A stretch of DNA of 8,851 nt from an uncultured Coleofasciculus sp. (GCA_902805485.1 CADCTM010000686.1:1-8851); one strand, 5' to 3'. Positions 1-6,641 are shown, counted from the stretch's first letter. Translations and numbers: made by a program. The notes: generated by a model from the letters alone, not told the origin.

Positions 1-62
1 TGTCTTCGCTTCCCCAACGCAGACAGCCTACTGTTACTGTTGTTCATAAAGAGAAGTCTTAA
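1..62 (+). CDS. Possible 3' end of an upstream gene (partial)
   Basis: Reading from base 3, the frame stays open to a TAA at 60-62 and gives a 19-residue hydrophilic tail ending in VVHKEKS. The other two forward frames are also open for most of this stretch (stops at 47-49 and 64-66), so the assignment rests only on the polar, basic composition expected of a protein C-terminus. No family can be recognised. If real, the gene ends 38 bp before the next start on the same strand. Confidence 0.25.
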   Translation, partial: SSLPQRRQPTVTVVHKEKS

Positions 63-71
63 CTGACTATA

Positions 72-77
72 TATAAT
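72..77 (+). promoter_or_regulatory. Candidate -10 box for the glycosidase-like gene
   Basis: A perfect TATAAT lies 23 bases upstream of the GTG at 101. No good -35 hexamer sits 16-18 bases further upstream (the 17-bp position reads AAGAGA), so this would be a promoter relying on the -10 box alone, giving a very short leader of about 15 nt. The surrounding sequence is AT-rich, so a chance match is possible. Confidence 0.3.
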
Positions 78-100
78 AGAATCGCTACGTCAGTACCATC

Positions 101-1015
101 GTGAAAAAAATCTTTGGATTGAGCTTAATTTTAATAACATTAGGGGCGCTGCTGATATTTAGAACCGAAGGCAAGCCACCAAAAGCGACTTCCACCATTC
201 CTCAAACACTTAAGCCAGAGATTCAATATAATTCCTACAGCTTAGAGCAAAGCATCGTTCATACCCTGCTAATTCCCGCTTCCAGTCATTTTTCCGTAAC
301 TCCTGCCTTATCTCCTAAGTTAGACACCTTAGAAAGCTTTGCCCAAAAGCATCAAGCCATAGGTGCAATCAACGGCGGCTTTTTTGACCCCGAAAACGGA
401 AAATCAACCTCCATCGTTATTGTACAAGGGCAACAAGTTGCTGACCCCCGCGAGAATGAGCGGTTGATGAACAATTCCAACTTAGCGCCATACTTGCCAA
501 AAATCCTTAACCGTAGTGAATTTCGGCGTTATCGTTGCGGTGGAAGTATCCGCTATGACATCACCCTGCACGTTACCCCAACTCCTACGGGATGCCAGTT
601 AGTTGAGGCATTGGGAGGGGGACCAAGTTTATTGCCACTTACCTCGGTTGAAGAGGGGTTTTTGGATATTGCTAACGGGCAAGTAATTCGAGACGCCTTG
701 GGTAATAATCAGCCTAATGCAAGAAGTGCTGTTGGCATTACACGCGATCGCAGTATTATTTTTGTCATGGTTGCACAAAAGCCTGAATCACCTACTAAAT
801 CAGGACTATCATTGCAAGCACTGGCAGACTTTATGAAGACATTAGGCGTCGAAAAAGCGTTGAATTTGGATGGCGGAAGCTCTTCTGCACTTTATTACAA
901 TGGCAAGATGTTTTACGGAAAGGTAGACAAAAAGGGCAAGCAAGTCAAACGTCCGGTTAAGTCAGTTTTACTAATTCAACCTCTTGCAAAAGTTAAAAAT
1001 TCACCCCCATCATAA
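101..1015 (+). CDS. Phosphodiester glycosidase family protein (NAGPA/DUF2233 domain), exported
   Basis: The 304-residue product resembles the catalytic domain of N-acetylglucosamine-1-phosphodiester alpha-N-acetylglucosaminidase; bacterial members act on, or are predicted to act on, glycan phosphodiesters in the envelope. Residues 1-20 (MKKIFGLSLILITLGALLIF) form a signal peptide or anchor with a basic start, so the protein should lie outside the cytoplasm. Family motifs appear in order: AINGGFFDP at 89-97, LGGGPSLL at 171-178, ARSAVGITRD at 207-216 and NLDGGSSSALYYNG at 255-268, where the Asp-Gly-Gly loop is the usual active-site and metal-binding region. The start is GTG at 101; no Shine-Dalgarno is visible, but this start gives an intact signal sequence. 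The last residues (NSPPS) are encoded inside an inverted repeat that continues beyond the stop, so the tail may have been added by the repeat. Substrate unknown. Confidence 0.88.
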   Translation: MKKIFGLSLILITLGALLIFRTEGKPPKATSTIPQTLKPEIQYNSYSLEQSIVHTLLIPASSHFSVTPALSPKLDTLESFAQKHQAIGAINGGFFDPENGKSTSIVIVQGQQVADPRENERLMNNSNLAPYLPKILNRSEFRRYRCGGSIRYDITLHVTPTPTGCQLVEALGGGPSLLPLTSVEEGFLDIANGQVIRDALGNNQPNARSAVGITRDRSIIFVMVAQKPESPTKSGLSLQALADFMKTLGVEKALNLDGGSSSALYYNGKMFYGKVDKKGKQVKRPVKSVLLIQPLAKVKNSPPS

Positions 1016-1108
1016 AGGAGGGAATAGGCGTGGGAAGCTGACTTTCCCCTGCGATAGAAGCTTTTCCTAATACTCCCCCCTTTAAAACGGAGGTTGGCGG
1101 GGCTGTGA
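1001..1108. repeat. Long imperfect inverted repeat between convergent genes; possible bidirectional terminator
   Basis: The arms pair as follows: TCAC 1001-1004 with GTGA 1105-1108; CCCC 1005-1008 with GGGG 1099-1102; and TAAAGGAGGGA 1013-1023 with TCCCCCCTTTA 1074-1084 (one mismatch). Inside is a smaller hairpin, GGGAAG 1032-1037 with TTTCCC 1043-1048, with one G-T pair and a 5-nt loop. The element fills the gap between the glycosidase-like gene and trhO, which end facing each other, and overlaps the last codons of the former. G-rich/C-rich palindromes of this style are dispersed in many cyanobacterial genomes; whether this copy is a mobile remnant or a terminator cannot be told from one copy. 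Confidence 0.5.
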
Positions 1109-1137
1109 GGTTAATCTTCAAGTTTAAAAACAACATC

Positions 1138-1998
1138 CTACCGCTTTTTCGCCGCTTGACGCGCCCTTTTTTCCTCGGTAAGGCTATCAAAACAATAGGG
1201 ACAAGAAATGCCTTTTTGATACTGAGTCGTACTTTTATCCACCTCAGAAATCGGATGACCGCAGCCTTTACAGCTATCATAAGTGCCTTCTGCCAGTCCC
1301 TGAGTGACTGCGATTCGCTCATCGAAGACAAAACACTCACCCTGCCACAGACTTTCTTGAGCGGGGACTTCTTCTAAATACTTGAGAATGCCGCCTTTGA
1401 GATGATATACCTCCTGAAAGCCTTGACTGAGTAGAAAAGATGAAGCTTTTTCACAGCGGATGCCGCCCGTACAAAACATCGCTATCTTTTTATGCGAAGC
1501 GGGATCAAGATGACGGCGAACATAATCCGGAAATTGGCGGAATGAGGCAATTTGAGGATTTTCGGCGCCTGGGAATGTGCCGATATCTACCTCAAACTCG
1601 TTGCGGGTATCGATGACAAGTATATCCGGATCGGATAGTAAATCATTCCACTCTTGGGGATTAACATAAGTGCCAACTTGGTTAGTTGGATCGATGCCAT
1701 TCACACCGAGAGTGACAATTTCTTCCTTCAACCGGACTTTCAGACGCTCAAACGGCGCAGAGTCGGTATAGGATTGTTTGGACTCCAAGTCAGCTATGCG
1801 TGGATCGGAACGGATAAAGGCAAGAACTGAGTCAATTGCCTCAGCGGAACCAGCAATTGTCCCATTTATGCCTTCTGCCGCCAAAAGAATTGTACCCAAT
1901 ACACCCCGCGAGCGGCAGTGTGCCAGCAGTGCCGCTTGTTTCTCGGCAAAGTCCGGCAGCCTCACAAACTGATAAAATGCTGCAACAACGTAGGTCAT
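1138..1998 (-). CDS. trhO: Oxygen-dependent tRNA uridine(34) hydroxylase TrhO (rhodanese family, YceA-like)
   Basis: The 286-residue protein matches TrhO/YceA, which in E. coli hydroxylates uridine 34 of several tRNAs to 5-hydroxyuridine in the cytoplasm, using O2. It has an N-terminal acylphosphatase-like domain (about 1-95), a rhodanese domain (about 115-220) with the active-site loop CTGGIR at 176-181 followed by CEKASS (C182), and a C-terminal zinc-ribbon-like segment with Cys pairs C243/C246 and C266/C269. Length is near the short end of the family. The ATG at 1996-1998 gives the family-typical opening MTYVVAAFYQF; a purine-rich GAGAGAG stretch upstream is only a weak ribosome-binding site. 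It is transcribed divergently from the tRNA-Ala(UGC) gene about 185 bp away, and ho5U-type modification occurs on that tRNA in E. coli. Confidence 0.94.
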   Translation of the reverse strand: MTYVVAAFYQFVRLPDFAEKQAALLAHCRSRGVLGTILLAAEGINGTIAGSAEAIDSVLAFIRSDPRIADLESKQSYTDSAPFERLKVRLKEEIVTLGVNGIDPTNQVGTYVNPQEWNDLLSDPDILVIDTRNEFEVDIGTFPGAENPQIASFRQFPDYVRRHLDPASHKKIAMFCTGGIRCEKASSFLLSQGFQEVYHLKGGILKYLEEVPAQESLWQGECFVFDERIAVTQGLAEGTYDSCKGCGHPISEVDKSTTQYQKGISCPYCFDSLTEEKRARQAAKKR

Positions 1999-2076
1999 TT
2001 TCCCGCTCTCTCAGAGACAGTTCTACACTAAGCTTGGGTTACATAGCCTAAAGCAAGCTAGCGACAAGATGATATG

Positions 2077-2095
2077 CCAAAAAATCTTTTTTTGG
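2077..2095. repeat. A/T-tract perfect hairpin in the trhO/tRNA-Ala spacer
   Basis: CCAAAAAA (2077-2084) and TTTTTTGG (2088-2095) are a perfect 8-bp inverted repeat with a 3-nt loop (TCT). It lies in the divergent spacer about 30 bp upstream of the candidate tRNA -10 box. The A- and T-tracts could bend DNA or act as an upstream promoter element; this is inference from position and composition only. Confidence 0.45.
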
Positions 2096-2124
2096 ATTTC
2101 CCTATACAAACTAGCTGTAAAATG

Positions 2125-2130
2125 TATAAT
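2125..2130 (+). promoter_or_regulatory. Candidate -10 box for tRNA-Ala
   Basis: A perfect TATAAT at 2125-2130 would start transcription near 2137 and give a leader of roughly 47 nt before the mature tRNA 5' end, to be removed by RNase P. The -35 region at 17-bp spacing (CTATAC, 2102-2107) is poor. It is preferred over the TTGACA at 2163-2168, whose -10 partner would have to lie inside the tRNA. Confidence 0.4.
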
Positions 2131-2183
2131 AACAACAGTAGAAAAGTTTCTACTAATTTTGCTTGACAGTGTTTTCTGTGTCT

Positions 2184-2256
2184 GGGGGTTTAGCTCAGTT
2201 GGTAGAGCGCCTGCTTTGCAAGCAGGATGTCAGCGGTTCGAGTCCGCTAACCTCCA
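2184..2256 (+). tRNA. tRNA-Ala (anticodon UGC)
   Basis: A complete 73-nt cloverleaf. The acceptor stem is GGGGGTT 2184-2190 with AACCTCC 2249-2255, including the G3-U70 wobble pair that is the alanine identity element. The D stem is GCTC 2193-2196 with GAGC 2205-2208. The anticodon stem is CCTGC 2210-2214 with GCAGG 2222-2226, and the loop TTTGCAA puts TGC at 2217-2219. The T stem is AGCGG 2232-2236 with CCGCT 2244-2248, with loop TTCGAGT. The discriminator base is A2256. CCA is not encoded, so it must be added after transcription. Confidence 0.98.
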
Positions 2257-2284
2257 TAAAAAGTTTGTAGATATCCCGACGCTC

Positions 2285-2331
2285 AAATGATGCGTGGTAG
2301 GAAACGCAGTTCCGACATTTCCACGCCATTT
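2285..2331. repeat. Hairpin 1 downstream of tRNA-Ala
   Basis: AAATG 2285-2289 pairs with CATTT 2327-2331, and GCGTGG 2292-2297 pairs with CCACGC 2321-2326, leaving a 2-nt bulge (AT). An inner stem GGAA 2300-2303 with TTCC 2310-2313 closes a 6-nt loop. The pairing is perfect apart from the bulge and internal loop. It begins 29 nt after the tRNA 3' end and has no T-run after it, so it is not an obvious terminator. Confidence 0.55.
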
Positions 2332-2362
2332 AGAGCGCGGGGCTTACGGCAAGCTGCTAAAT
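2328..2362. repeat. Hairpin 2, overlapping hairpin 1
   Basis: ATTTAG 2328-2333 pairs with CTAAAT 2357-2362, and GCTT 2342-2345 pairs with AAGC 2351-2354 around the loop ACGGC, with an 8-nt against 2-nt asymmetric internal loop. Bases 2328-2331 are also used by hairpin 1, so the two outer stems cannot form fully at the same time. Confidence 0.4.
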
Positions 2363-2709
2363 CCGTAGGCTTTGTCTGTTAAGAATAACTCAGACGCTCT
2401 TAAGAGTTCTTGGCAAGACTCCCTATCGCTATCCGTTACATTCTTTTGTTGAGGCGATATCGGCTTTAATCTTCGATAAATCTACCGAAATAGGTATGGT
2501 TTTTAAAAGTTAGGGAGTGATTCACTATACATGGTGCAGACTCAGAGCGAATAAAGGAGAATAGCTTTGAGGTTAGCGAATTTGGGTTGCACCAATTGAG
2601 GAATGATTTTGGTGTAGAGGTAGCGAAGAAAGTGCATACCTTCAAAGCGATGAGGTTTGCTCCCGTAATCAGCGATTAATCCTTATTTTTGCAATCAACT
2701 CAATATCTC

Positions 2710-2714
2710 AGGAG
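2710..2714 (+). promoter_or_regulatory. Ribosome binding site that fixes the paoA start
   Basis: AGGAG lies 7 nt before the ATG at 2722-2724. An in-frame TTG at 2689 would add 11 residues but would place this Shine-Dalgarno inside the gene, and it would bury the twin-arginine region further from the N-terminus. The ATG is therefore preferred. Confidence 0.8.
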
Positions 2715-2721
2715 TCAAGCA

Positions 2722-3333
2722 ATGAAGCTGAGGCTAAAACGGCGTAGATTTGGTCAAATAGTAATTATCAGCGCCGTCGTCTCTGCGATCGCTAATTTTA
2801 CCAAGGAGACTTTTGCCAAAATGATATCCAATACTTCCACGTCAGTGGCAGCAACGCCTAATCCTGGCACAATGAACGTGAAACTACGAGTTAACAACAG
2901 CCAACACACACTCCAAATTGAACCTCGTGTTAGCTTGCTTGATGCCTTACGGGAATACATTGGTCTAACTGGCACAAAAAAAGGCTGCGATCATGGGCAG
3001 TGTGGCGCTTGTACCGTCTTAATTGATGGGCGACGAGTGAATTCGTGTTTAACTCTTGCCGTGATGCAAGAAGGCACAGAGATTACCACCATTGAAGGAC
3101 TGGCAAAAGGTGACGAATTGCATCCGATGCAAGCAGCATTCATCAAACATGATGGCTTTCAGTGCGGCTATTGTACACCGGGGCAAATTTGTTCGGCAGT
3201 CGCTTTGGTGAGTGAAGGACACGCCAAAACGGATGGCGAAGTGCGGGAATTGATGAGTGGCAACATCTGCCGTTGTGGTGCGTATCCTAACATTGTTGCC
3301 GCAATTCAAGACGTTCAAGGTCAGAAATCATAA
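2722..3333 (+). CDS. paoA: Aldehyde oxidoreductase [2Fe-2S] subunit, PaoA-like, with Tat-like signal
   Basis: The 203-residue electron-transfer subunit of a three-subunit xanthine-oxidase-family enzyme. The plant-type ferredoxin domain (about 52-125) has C89, C94, C97 and C109 (C-x4-C-x2-C-x11-C). The helical second-cluster domain has C148-x2-C151 and C183-x-C185, the usual pattern for the cluster next to molybdenum. The N-terminus KRRRFGQIVIISAVVSAIA (6-24) has a twin arginine, a following Phe and a hydrophobic stretch; E. coli PaoA likewise carries the Tat signal for its complex. The middle and C-terminal parts agree with PaoA/YagT proteins, which are of similar length. The gene starts at ATG 2722 behind a strong AGGAG and is first in the cluster, 38 bp before paoB. 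The Tat call is a motif judgement: the residue before the arginines is Lys rather than Ser/Thr. Confidence 0.93.
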   Translation: MKLRLKRRRFGQIVIISAVVSAIANFTKETFAKMISNTSTSVAATPNPGTMNVKLRVNNSQHTLQIEPRVSLLDALREYIGLTGTKKGCDHGQCGACTVLIDGRRVNSCLTLAVMQEGTEITTIEGLAKGDELHPMQAAFIKHDGFQCGYCTPGQICSAVALVSEGHAKTDGEVRELMSGNICRCGAYPNIVAAIQDVQGQKS

Positions 3334-3371
3334 GCGTTTTTTAAATCGGACGCTACATAAAGGAAAACGCT

Positions 3372-4355
3372 ATGAAACCATTCGCTTATTTGCGTGCCAC
3401 AGAGCAAGGTGCAGCTATTAGTACAGTATCAGGCGATCCGAACTCGAAGTTTATCGGGGGCGGGACAAATTTGCTGGACTTGATGAAAGATAATGTTGAG
3501 CAACCCGATCGCTTAGTTGATATTAATGCCTTGCCGTTGGCGAAAATTGAAACGACAAGCAACGGTGTCAGGATCGGGGCGATGGCGCGCAATAGTGATG
3601 TGGCTTATGATGCGATAATTCGCGATCGCTTTCCCCTATTATCAGAAGCCTTACTTGCCGGCGCCTCACCGCAACTACGAAACATGGCAACGATGGGCGG
3701 CAACTTGATGCAACGCACTCGCTGCTACTATTTTTACGATACAACGATGCCTTGTAACAAGCGGCAACCAGGATCAGGTTGTGCGGCAATTCAAGGCTTT
3801 AATCGAATTCATGCGATTTTAGGTAGTAGTGAGCAATGTATTGCAACTCATCCCTCGGATATGTGCGTTGCCCTTGCCGCGTTGGATGCGGTAATTAAAG
3901 TGCAAGGAGCAAACGGTGAAAGACAAATTCCGATCGCAGAATTTCACCGCTTACCGGGAGATACACCGCAGATTGATACAACATTACAGCATGGGGAGTT
4001 AATTACAGCAATTGAGTTGCCTCACTTATCATTTGGGAAGCGATCGCATTATCTCAAAGTTCGCGATCGAGCTTCTTATGCTTTTGCCCTAGTTTCCGTT
4101 GCCGCTGCCCTTGATATTGATAATGGCACGATTAAGTCGGCACGAGTAGCGCTGGGCGGCGTGGCACACAAACCTTGGCGGGCGACGGAAGCAGAAAAAA
4201 TATTAGTTGGTGCAAATGCCAACCCGCAGACATTTCAGGCAGCGGCAGAAGCAACCGTAAAAGCCGCAACCCCCCAAAAACATAACCGTTTTAAAGTAGA
4301 ACTGGCAAAAAGAGCGATCGTCCGGGCACTTACGACTGTAGGAGAAATGGCATGA
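3372..4355 (+). CDS. paoB: Aldehyde oxidoreductase FAD subunit with extra [4Fe-4S] site, PaoB-like
   Basis: The 327-residue FAD-binding subunit passes electrons from the iron-sulfur clusters to an acceptor. The FAD-binding domain (about 1-220) shows FIGGGTNLLDLM at 27-38 and ATMGGNLMQRT at 106-116; a C-terminal CO-dehydrogenase-flavoprotein-type domain follows (about 225-325). Between the two FAD loops and the domain end is the cysteine-rich insert typical of PaoB and of 4-hydroxybenzoyl-CoA reductase beta subunits: TRCYYFYD (C118), MPCNKRQPGSGC (C128, C137) and SEQCIATHPSD (C156). In E. coli PaoB the matching cysteines bind a [4Fe-4S] cluster; C165 is a further Cys here. Start ATG 3372 follows AAAGGAAA with good spacing, and the stop overlaps the paoC start (ATGA), implying translational coupling. 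Confidence 0.94.
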   Translation: MKPFAYLRATEQGAAISTVSGDPNSKFIGGGTNLLDLMKDNVEQPDRLVDINALPLAKIETTSNGVRIGAMARNSDVAYDAIIRDRFPLLSEALLAGASPQLRNMATMGGNLMQRTRCYYFYDTTMPCNKRQPGSGCAAIQGFNRIHAILGSSEQCIATHPSDMCVALAALDAVIKVQGANGERQIPIAEFHRLPGDTPQIDTTLQHGELITAIELPHLSFGKRSHYLKVRDRASYAFALVSVAAALDIDNGTIKSARVALGGVAHKPWRATEAEKILVGANANPQTFQAAAEATVKAATPQKHNRFKVELAKRAIVRALTTVGEMA

Positions 4356-6592
4356 ATACTCAAGTCAAGAACAACATAGTAACGGGAAAGCCCTTGGATC
4401 GGGTGGATGGACGCCTCAAGGTGACAGGTGCCGCCCACTACTCGGCAGAAATTCCCATGCAGAATATCGCCTACGCCGCCCTAATTGGCAGTACGATCGC
4501 CCGTGGCAGCATCAAAACCATTGATACAAGTGTGGCAGAAAAGTCCCCCGGTGTCCTCGCCATCCTGACGCACCTCAACGCCCCGAAATTCGTCAAATTG
4601 TCAACCTTTGCAACCGGAGGCGCCGGCGCTGAAAACCGCATCCCCTTATCAGACGGCACGATTTATCACAGTGGACAGTATATCGGTGTGGTTATTGCCG
4701 ACACCTTTGAACAAGCTACCCACGCGGCAAATTTAGTGCGTGTCAGTTACGAAGAAAAATCACCTATAACCGACATAGAAAGCCAACGAGAGCGTGCAAT
4801 TTTGCCGAAGGGCAAAGTTGGTTTTACCAAGGAAGCCGACACGATGCGGGGCGATATAGAACAAGGACTGGCTCAAGCCGAGGTGCGGATTGAACAGACT
4901 TATATAACGCCCACAGAACACCATAACCCGATGGAACCACACGCCACAACGGCAGTTTGGGAAGGCGACAAACTTACGGTTTATGATGCAACACAATACA
5001 CCTTCGGGGTGCGGAAATCCTTAGCTGATGGCTTTGGCATTCCTGAAGAAAATGTCCGCGTCGTCTGCAATTTCATCGGTGGGGCGTTTGGTTGTAAAGG
5101 CAATATGTGGTCACACGTCCCCCTTGCCGCCCTTGCTGCGCGTTCGGTGCAACGTCCGGTAAAGTTAGTATTGACGCGGCAGCAGATGTTCACAGGCGTC
5201 GGACATCGGGCTGAAACTGAGCAAAAAATTACTCTAGGTGCAACAAAGGACGGGCGTTTGACGGCACTTGCCCATAAAGGAATTTCCCATACTTGCGAGG
5301 AAGCACTAGGGGAATTTGTCGAACCCTTCACCGTGGCAACGCATATGTTGTATGCCTGCCCGAACTTGCAAACTTCACAACGGATAGTCCGCCTTAATAA
5401 AGGGCAACCCACCTTTATGCGGGCGCCTGGGGAAGCACCGGGAACTTATGCCCTGGAAGCGGCTTTGGATGAATTGGCTTATGCTCTAAAACTTGACCCG
5501 ATTGAGTTACGCCTACGCAATCATGCGGATATTGATCCGGATAGTAACCGCCCTTGGTCGAGTAAATCCCTTAAGGAATGTTACCAACTAGGGGCAGAAA
5601 AATTCGGTTGGGCGCGGCGTAACCCGGAACCACGCTCGATGCGGGATGGGCGTTATTTAATTGGCATGGGGATGGCAACGGCAACGTATCCCGTGTACCG
5701 CTTTGGGGCAAGTGCGATCGCACGAATGATGCAAGATGGTAGCGTGGTTGTGCAGAGTGGTTCCCACGAAATGGGGACGGGGACAGCAACAGTGATGGCA
5801 CAACTTGCTGCGGATGCATTGGGAATGCCGTTTGAACAGGTGCGGTTTGAACTGGGTGATACGAAAATGCCCCGCGCACCTGTATCTGGAGGTTCGGCAA
5901 CGGTTGCGAGTGTGGGGACGGCGGTTGAGGGGGCGACAAAAGCAGTACGGGCGAAGGTGTTGGAAATGGCGAGGGAAGATAAGCGATCGCCTTTTTATAA
6001 TGTTGCTGAAACAGACATTGCAATTCAAGACGGCAAAATCCTTCATAAGACTGATGCCACAAAGAGCGAAACTTATGCTGATATTTTGAAACGTCAGAAT
6101 ATGCCGCAAGTGGAAGCAAGTTTTGATGCCAAATTTGATGAAGCAAACAATAAGTTTTCCATGCACTCTTTTGGGGCGCAATTTGCCGAAGTGCGGATTG
6201 ATCCAGACTTAGGAGAAGTGCGGGTGACGCGATTTGTGGGCGCTTTTGGTACGGGGCGGATCATGAATTATAAGACAGCGCGATCGCAAATGCTGGGCGG
6301 TATTGTTATGGGCATTGGCATGGCACTGCATGAAGAGACGATAACTGATTTACAAACGGGACGGATTGTTAACGCTAGTTTGGGTGAATATCATGTGCCA
6401 GTTAATGCCGATATCCCCGCAATTGAGCCGTATTTTGTTGAGGAAATTGACCCGCACGTTAATCCGATGGGTGCCAAAGGTGTGGGAGAAATTAGCATTA
6501 CAGGAGTGGCGGCAGCGGTGGCAAATGCTGTTTATCATGCCACGGGTAAGCGTGTCCGGGACTTACCAATTACGCCGGATAAATTGCTATAG
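4352..6592 (+). CDS. paoC: Aldehyde oxidoreductase molybdenum-cofactor catalytic subunit, PaoC-like
   Basis: The 746-residue catalytic subunit hydroxylates aldehydes to carboxylic acids using water; E. coli PaoC prefers aromatic aldehydes. An N-terminal a/b-hammerhead domain (about 17-138, with VDGRLKVTGAAHYSAE) precedes the two molybdopterin-binding domains. Visible signatures are GGAFGCKG at 243-250, MRAPGEAPG at 356-364, GSHEMGTGTATV at 470-481, and the C-terminal GAKGVGEISITG, where E713 matches the catalytic glutamate of the family. Length is close to E. coli PaoC. There is no signal peptide, which fits export on the PaoA signal. ATG 4352 overlaps the paoB stop and has AGGAG at 4340-4344. 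Family membership is firm; the substrate is inferred from subunit architecture and gene order rather than from active-site residues. Confidence 0.94.
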   Translation: MNTQVKNNIVTGKPLDRVDGRLKVTGAAHYSAEIPMQNIAYAALIGSTIARGSIKTIDTSVAEKSPGVLAILTHLNAPKFVKLSTFATGGAGAENRIPLSDGTIYHSGQYIGVVIADTFEQATHAANLVRVSYEEKSPITDIESQRERAILPKGKVGFTKEADTMRGDIEQGLAQAEVRIEQTYITPTEHHNPMEPHATTAVWEGDKLTVYDATQYTFGVRKSLADGFGIPEENVRVVCNFIGGAFGCKGNMWSHVPLAALAARSVQRPVKLVLTRQQMFTGVGHRAETEQKITLGATKDGRLTALAHKGISHTCEEALGEFVEPFTVATHMLYACPNLQTSQRIVRLNKGQPTFMRAPGEAPGTYALEAALDELAYALKLDPIELRLRNHADIDPDSNRPWSSKSLKECYQLGAEKFGWARRNPEPRSMRDGRYLIGMGMATATYPVYRFGASAIARMMQDGSVVVQSGSHEMGTGTATVMAQLAADALGMPFEQVRFELGDTKMPRAPVSGGSATVASVGTAVEGATKAVRAKVLEMAREDKRSPFYNVAETDIAIQDGKILHKTDATKSETYADILKRQNMPQVEASFDAKFDEANNKFSMHSFGAQFAEVRIDPDLGEVRVTRFVGAFGTGRIMNYKTARSQMLGGIVMGIGMALHEETITDLQTGRIVNASLGEYHVPVNADIPAIEPYFVEEIDPHVNPMGAKGVGEISITGVAAAVANAVYHATGKRVRDLPITPDKLL

Positions 6593-6606
6593 CGCGGTGA
6601 GGGAAA

Positions 6607-6641
6607 TTGACGGTTTGTAGAAATCCTACATTGAATTTATG
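6607..6641 (+). promoter_or_regulatory. Possible internal promoter/operator before paoD
   Basis: In the 93-bp paoC-paoD gap, TTGACG (6607-6612) could be a -35 box with TTGAAT (6631-6636, 18 bp away) as a weak -10. A symmetrical TGTAG-AAATC-CTACA (6616-6630) sits between them, where a repressor would block polymerase. It resembles an NtcA site but has 7 rather than 8 bases between GTA and TAC. Weak evidence. Confidence 0.22.

Larger units (their letters stand above)
2257..2721. other. Gene-free structured spacer between tRNA-Ala and paoA
   Basis: These 465 bases hold no convincing complete gene. Two overlapping hairpins lie at the left (annotated separately), followed by the palindromes CTCTTAAGAG (2397-2406) and CGATATCG (2455-2462). 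On the minus strand two stretches read like eroded protein. One is an ATG-started 31-residue frame at 2542-2637 (MHFLRYLYTKIIPQ at its start), open a further 13 codons upstream to a TAA. The other runs from about 2486 down to a TAA near 2347 and is polar, containing ELLRASELFLTDKAYGF, but has no usual start codon. I do not recognise either; both may be chance frames or remnants of a lost element. The right end should contain the promoter of the paoA cluster, but no good -35/-10 pair is apparent. Confidence 0.5.

Noticed and set aside
993..1377. Open frames on either strand overlapping the 3' end of trhO
   Set aside because: Their basic, repetitive translations are out-of-frame readings of trhO and of the inverted repeat.
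2163..2168. TTGACA as the -35 box of the tRNA-Ala promoter
   Set aside because: The -10 box would fall at about 2186-2191, inside the mature tRNA, so transcription would start downstream of the tRNA 5' end.
2069..2290. 73-residue forward frame spanning the tRNA
   Set aside because: It reads through the whole tRNA-Ala gene, shows no protein-like motif and has no ribosome binding site.
2569..2578. Inverted copy of the tRNA 3' end (GAGGTTAGCG against 2245-2254) as an integration attachment site
   Set aside because: Attachment-site duplications are direct repeats, usually longer than 10 bp, and no integrase is present; a 10-base inverted match is compatible with chance.
5571..6181. Long minus-strand open frames of 174 and 191 residues within paoC
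   Set aside because: They lie opposite the well-supported paoC frame, have low-complexity Pro/Ser- or Cys/His/Arg-rich translations and match no family.
2722..6592. Xanthine dehydrogenase or CO dehydrogenase as the identity of the three-subunit enzyme
   Set aside because: The four-cysteine insert in the FAD subunit, the Tat-like signal on the small subunit and the paoD position fit PaoABC better; PaoC also lacks the CO-dehydrogenase-type cysteine active-site loop as far as can be seen.
6617..6629. NtcA nitrogen-control site upstream of paoD
   Set aside because: The GTA and TAC half-sites are separated by 7 bases; the NtcA consensus needs 8, and no suitably placed -10 box follows.
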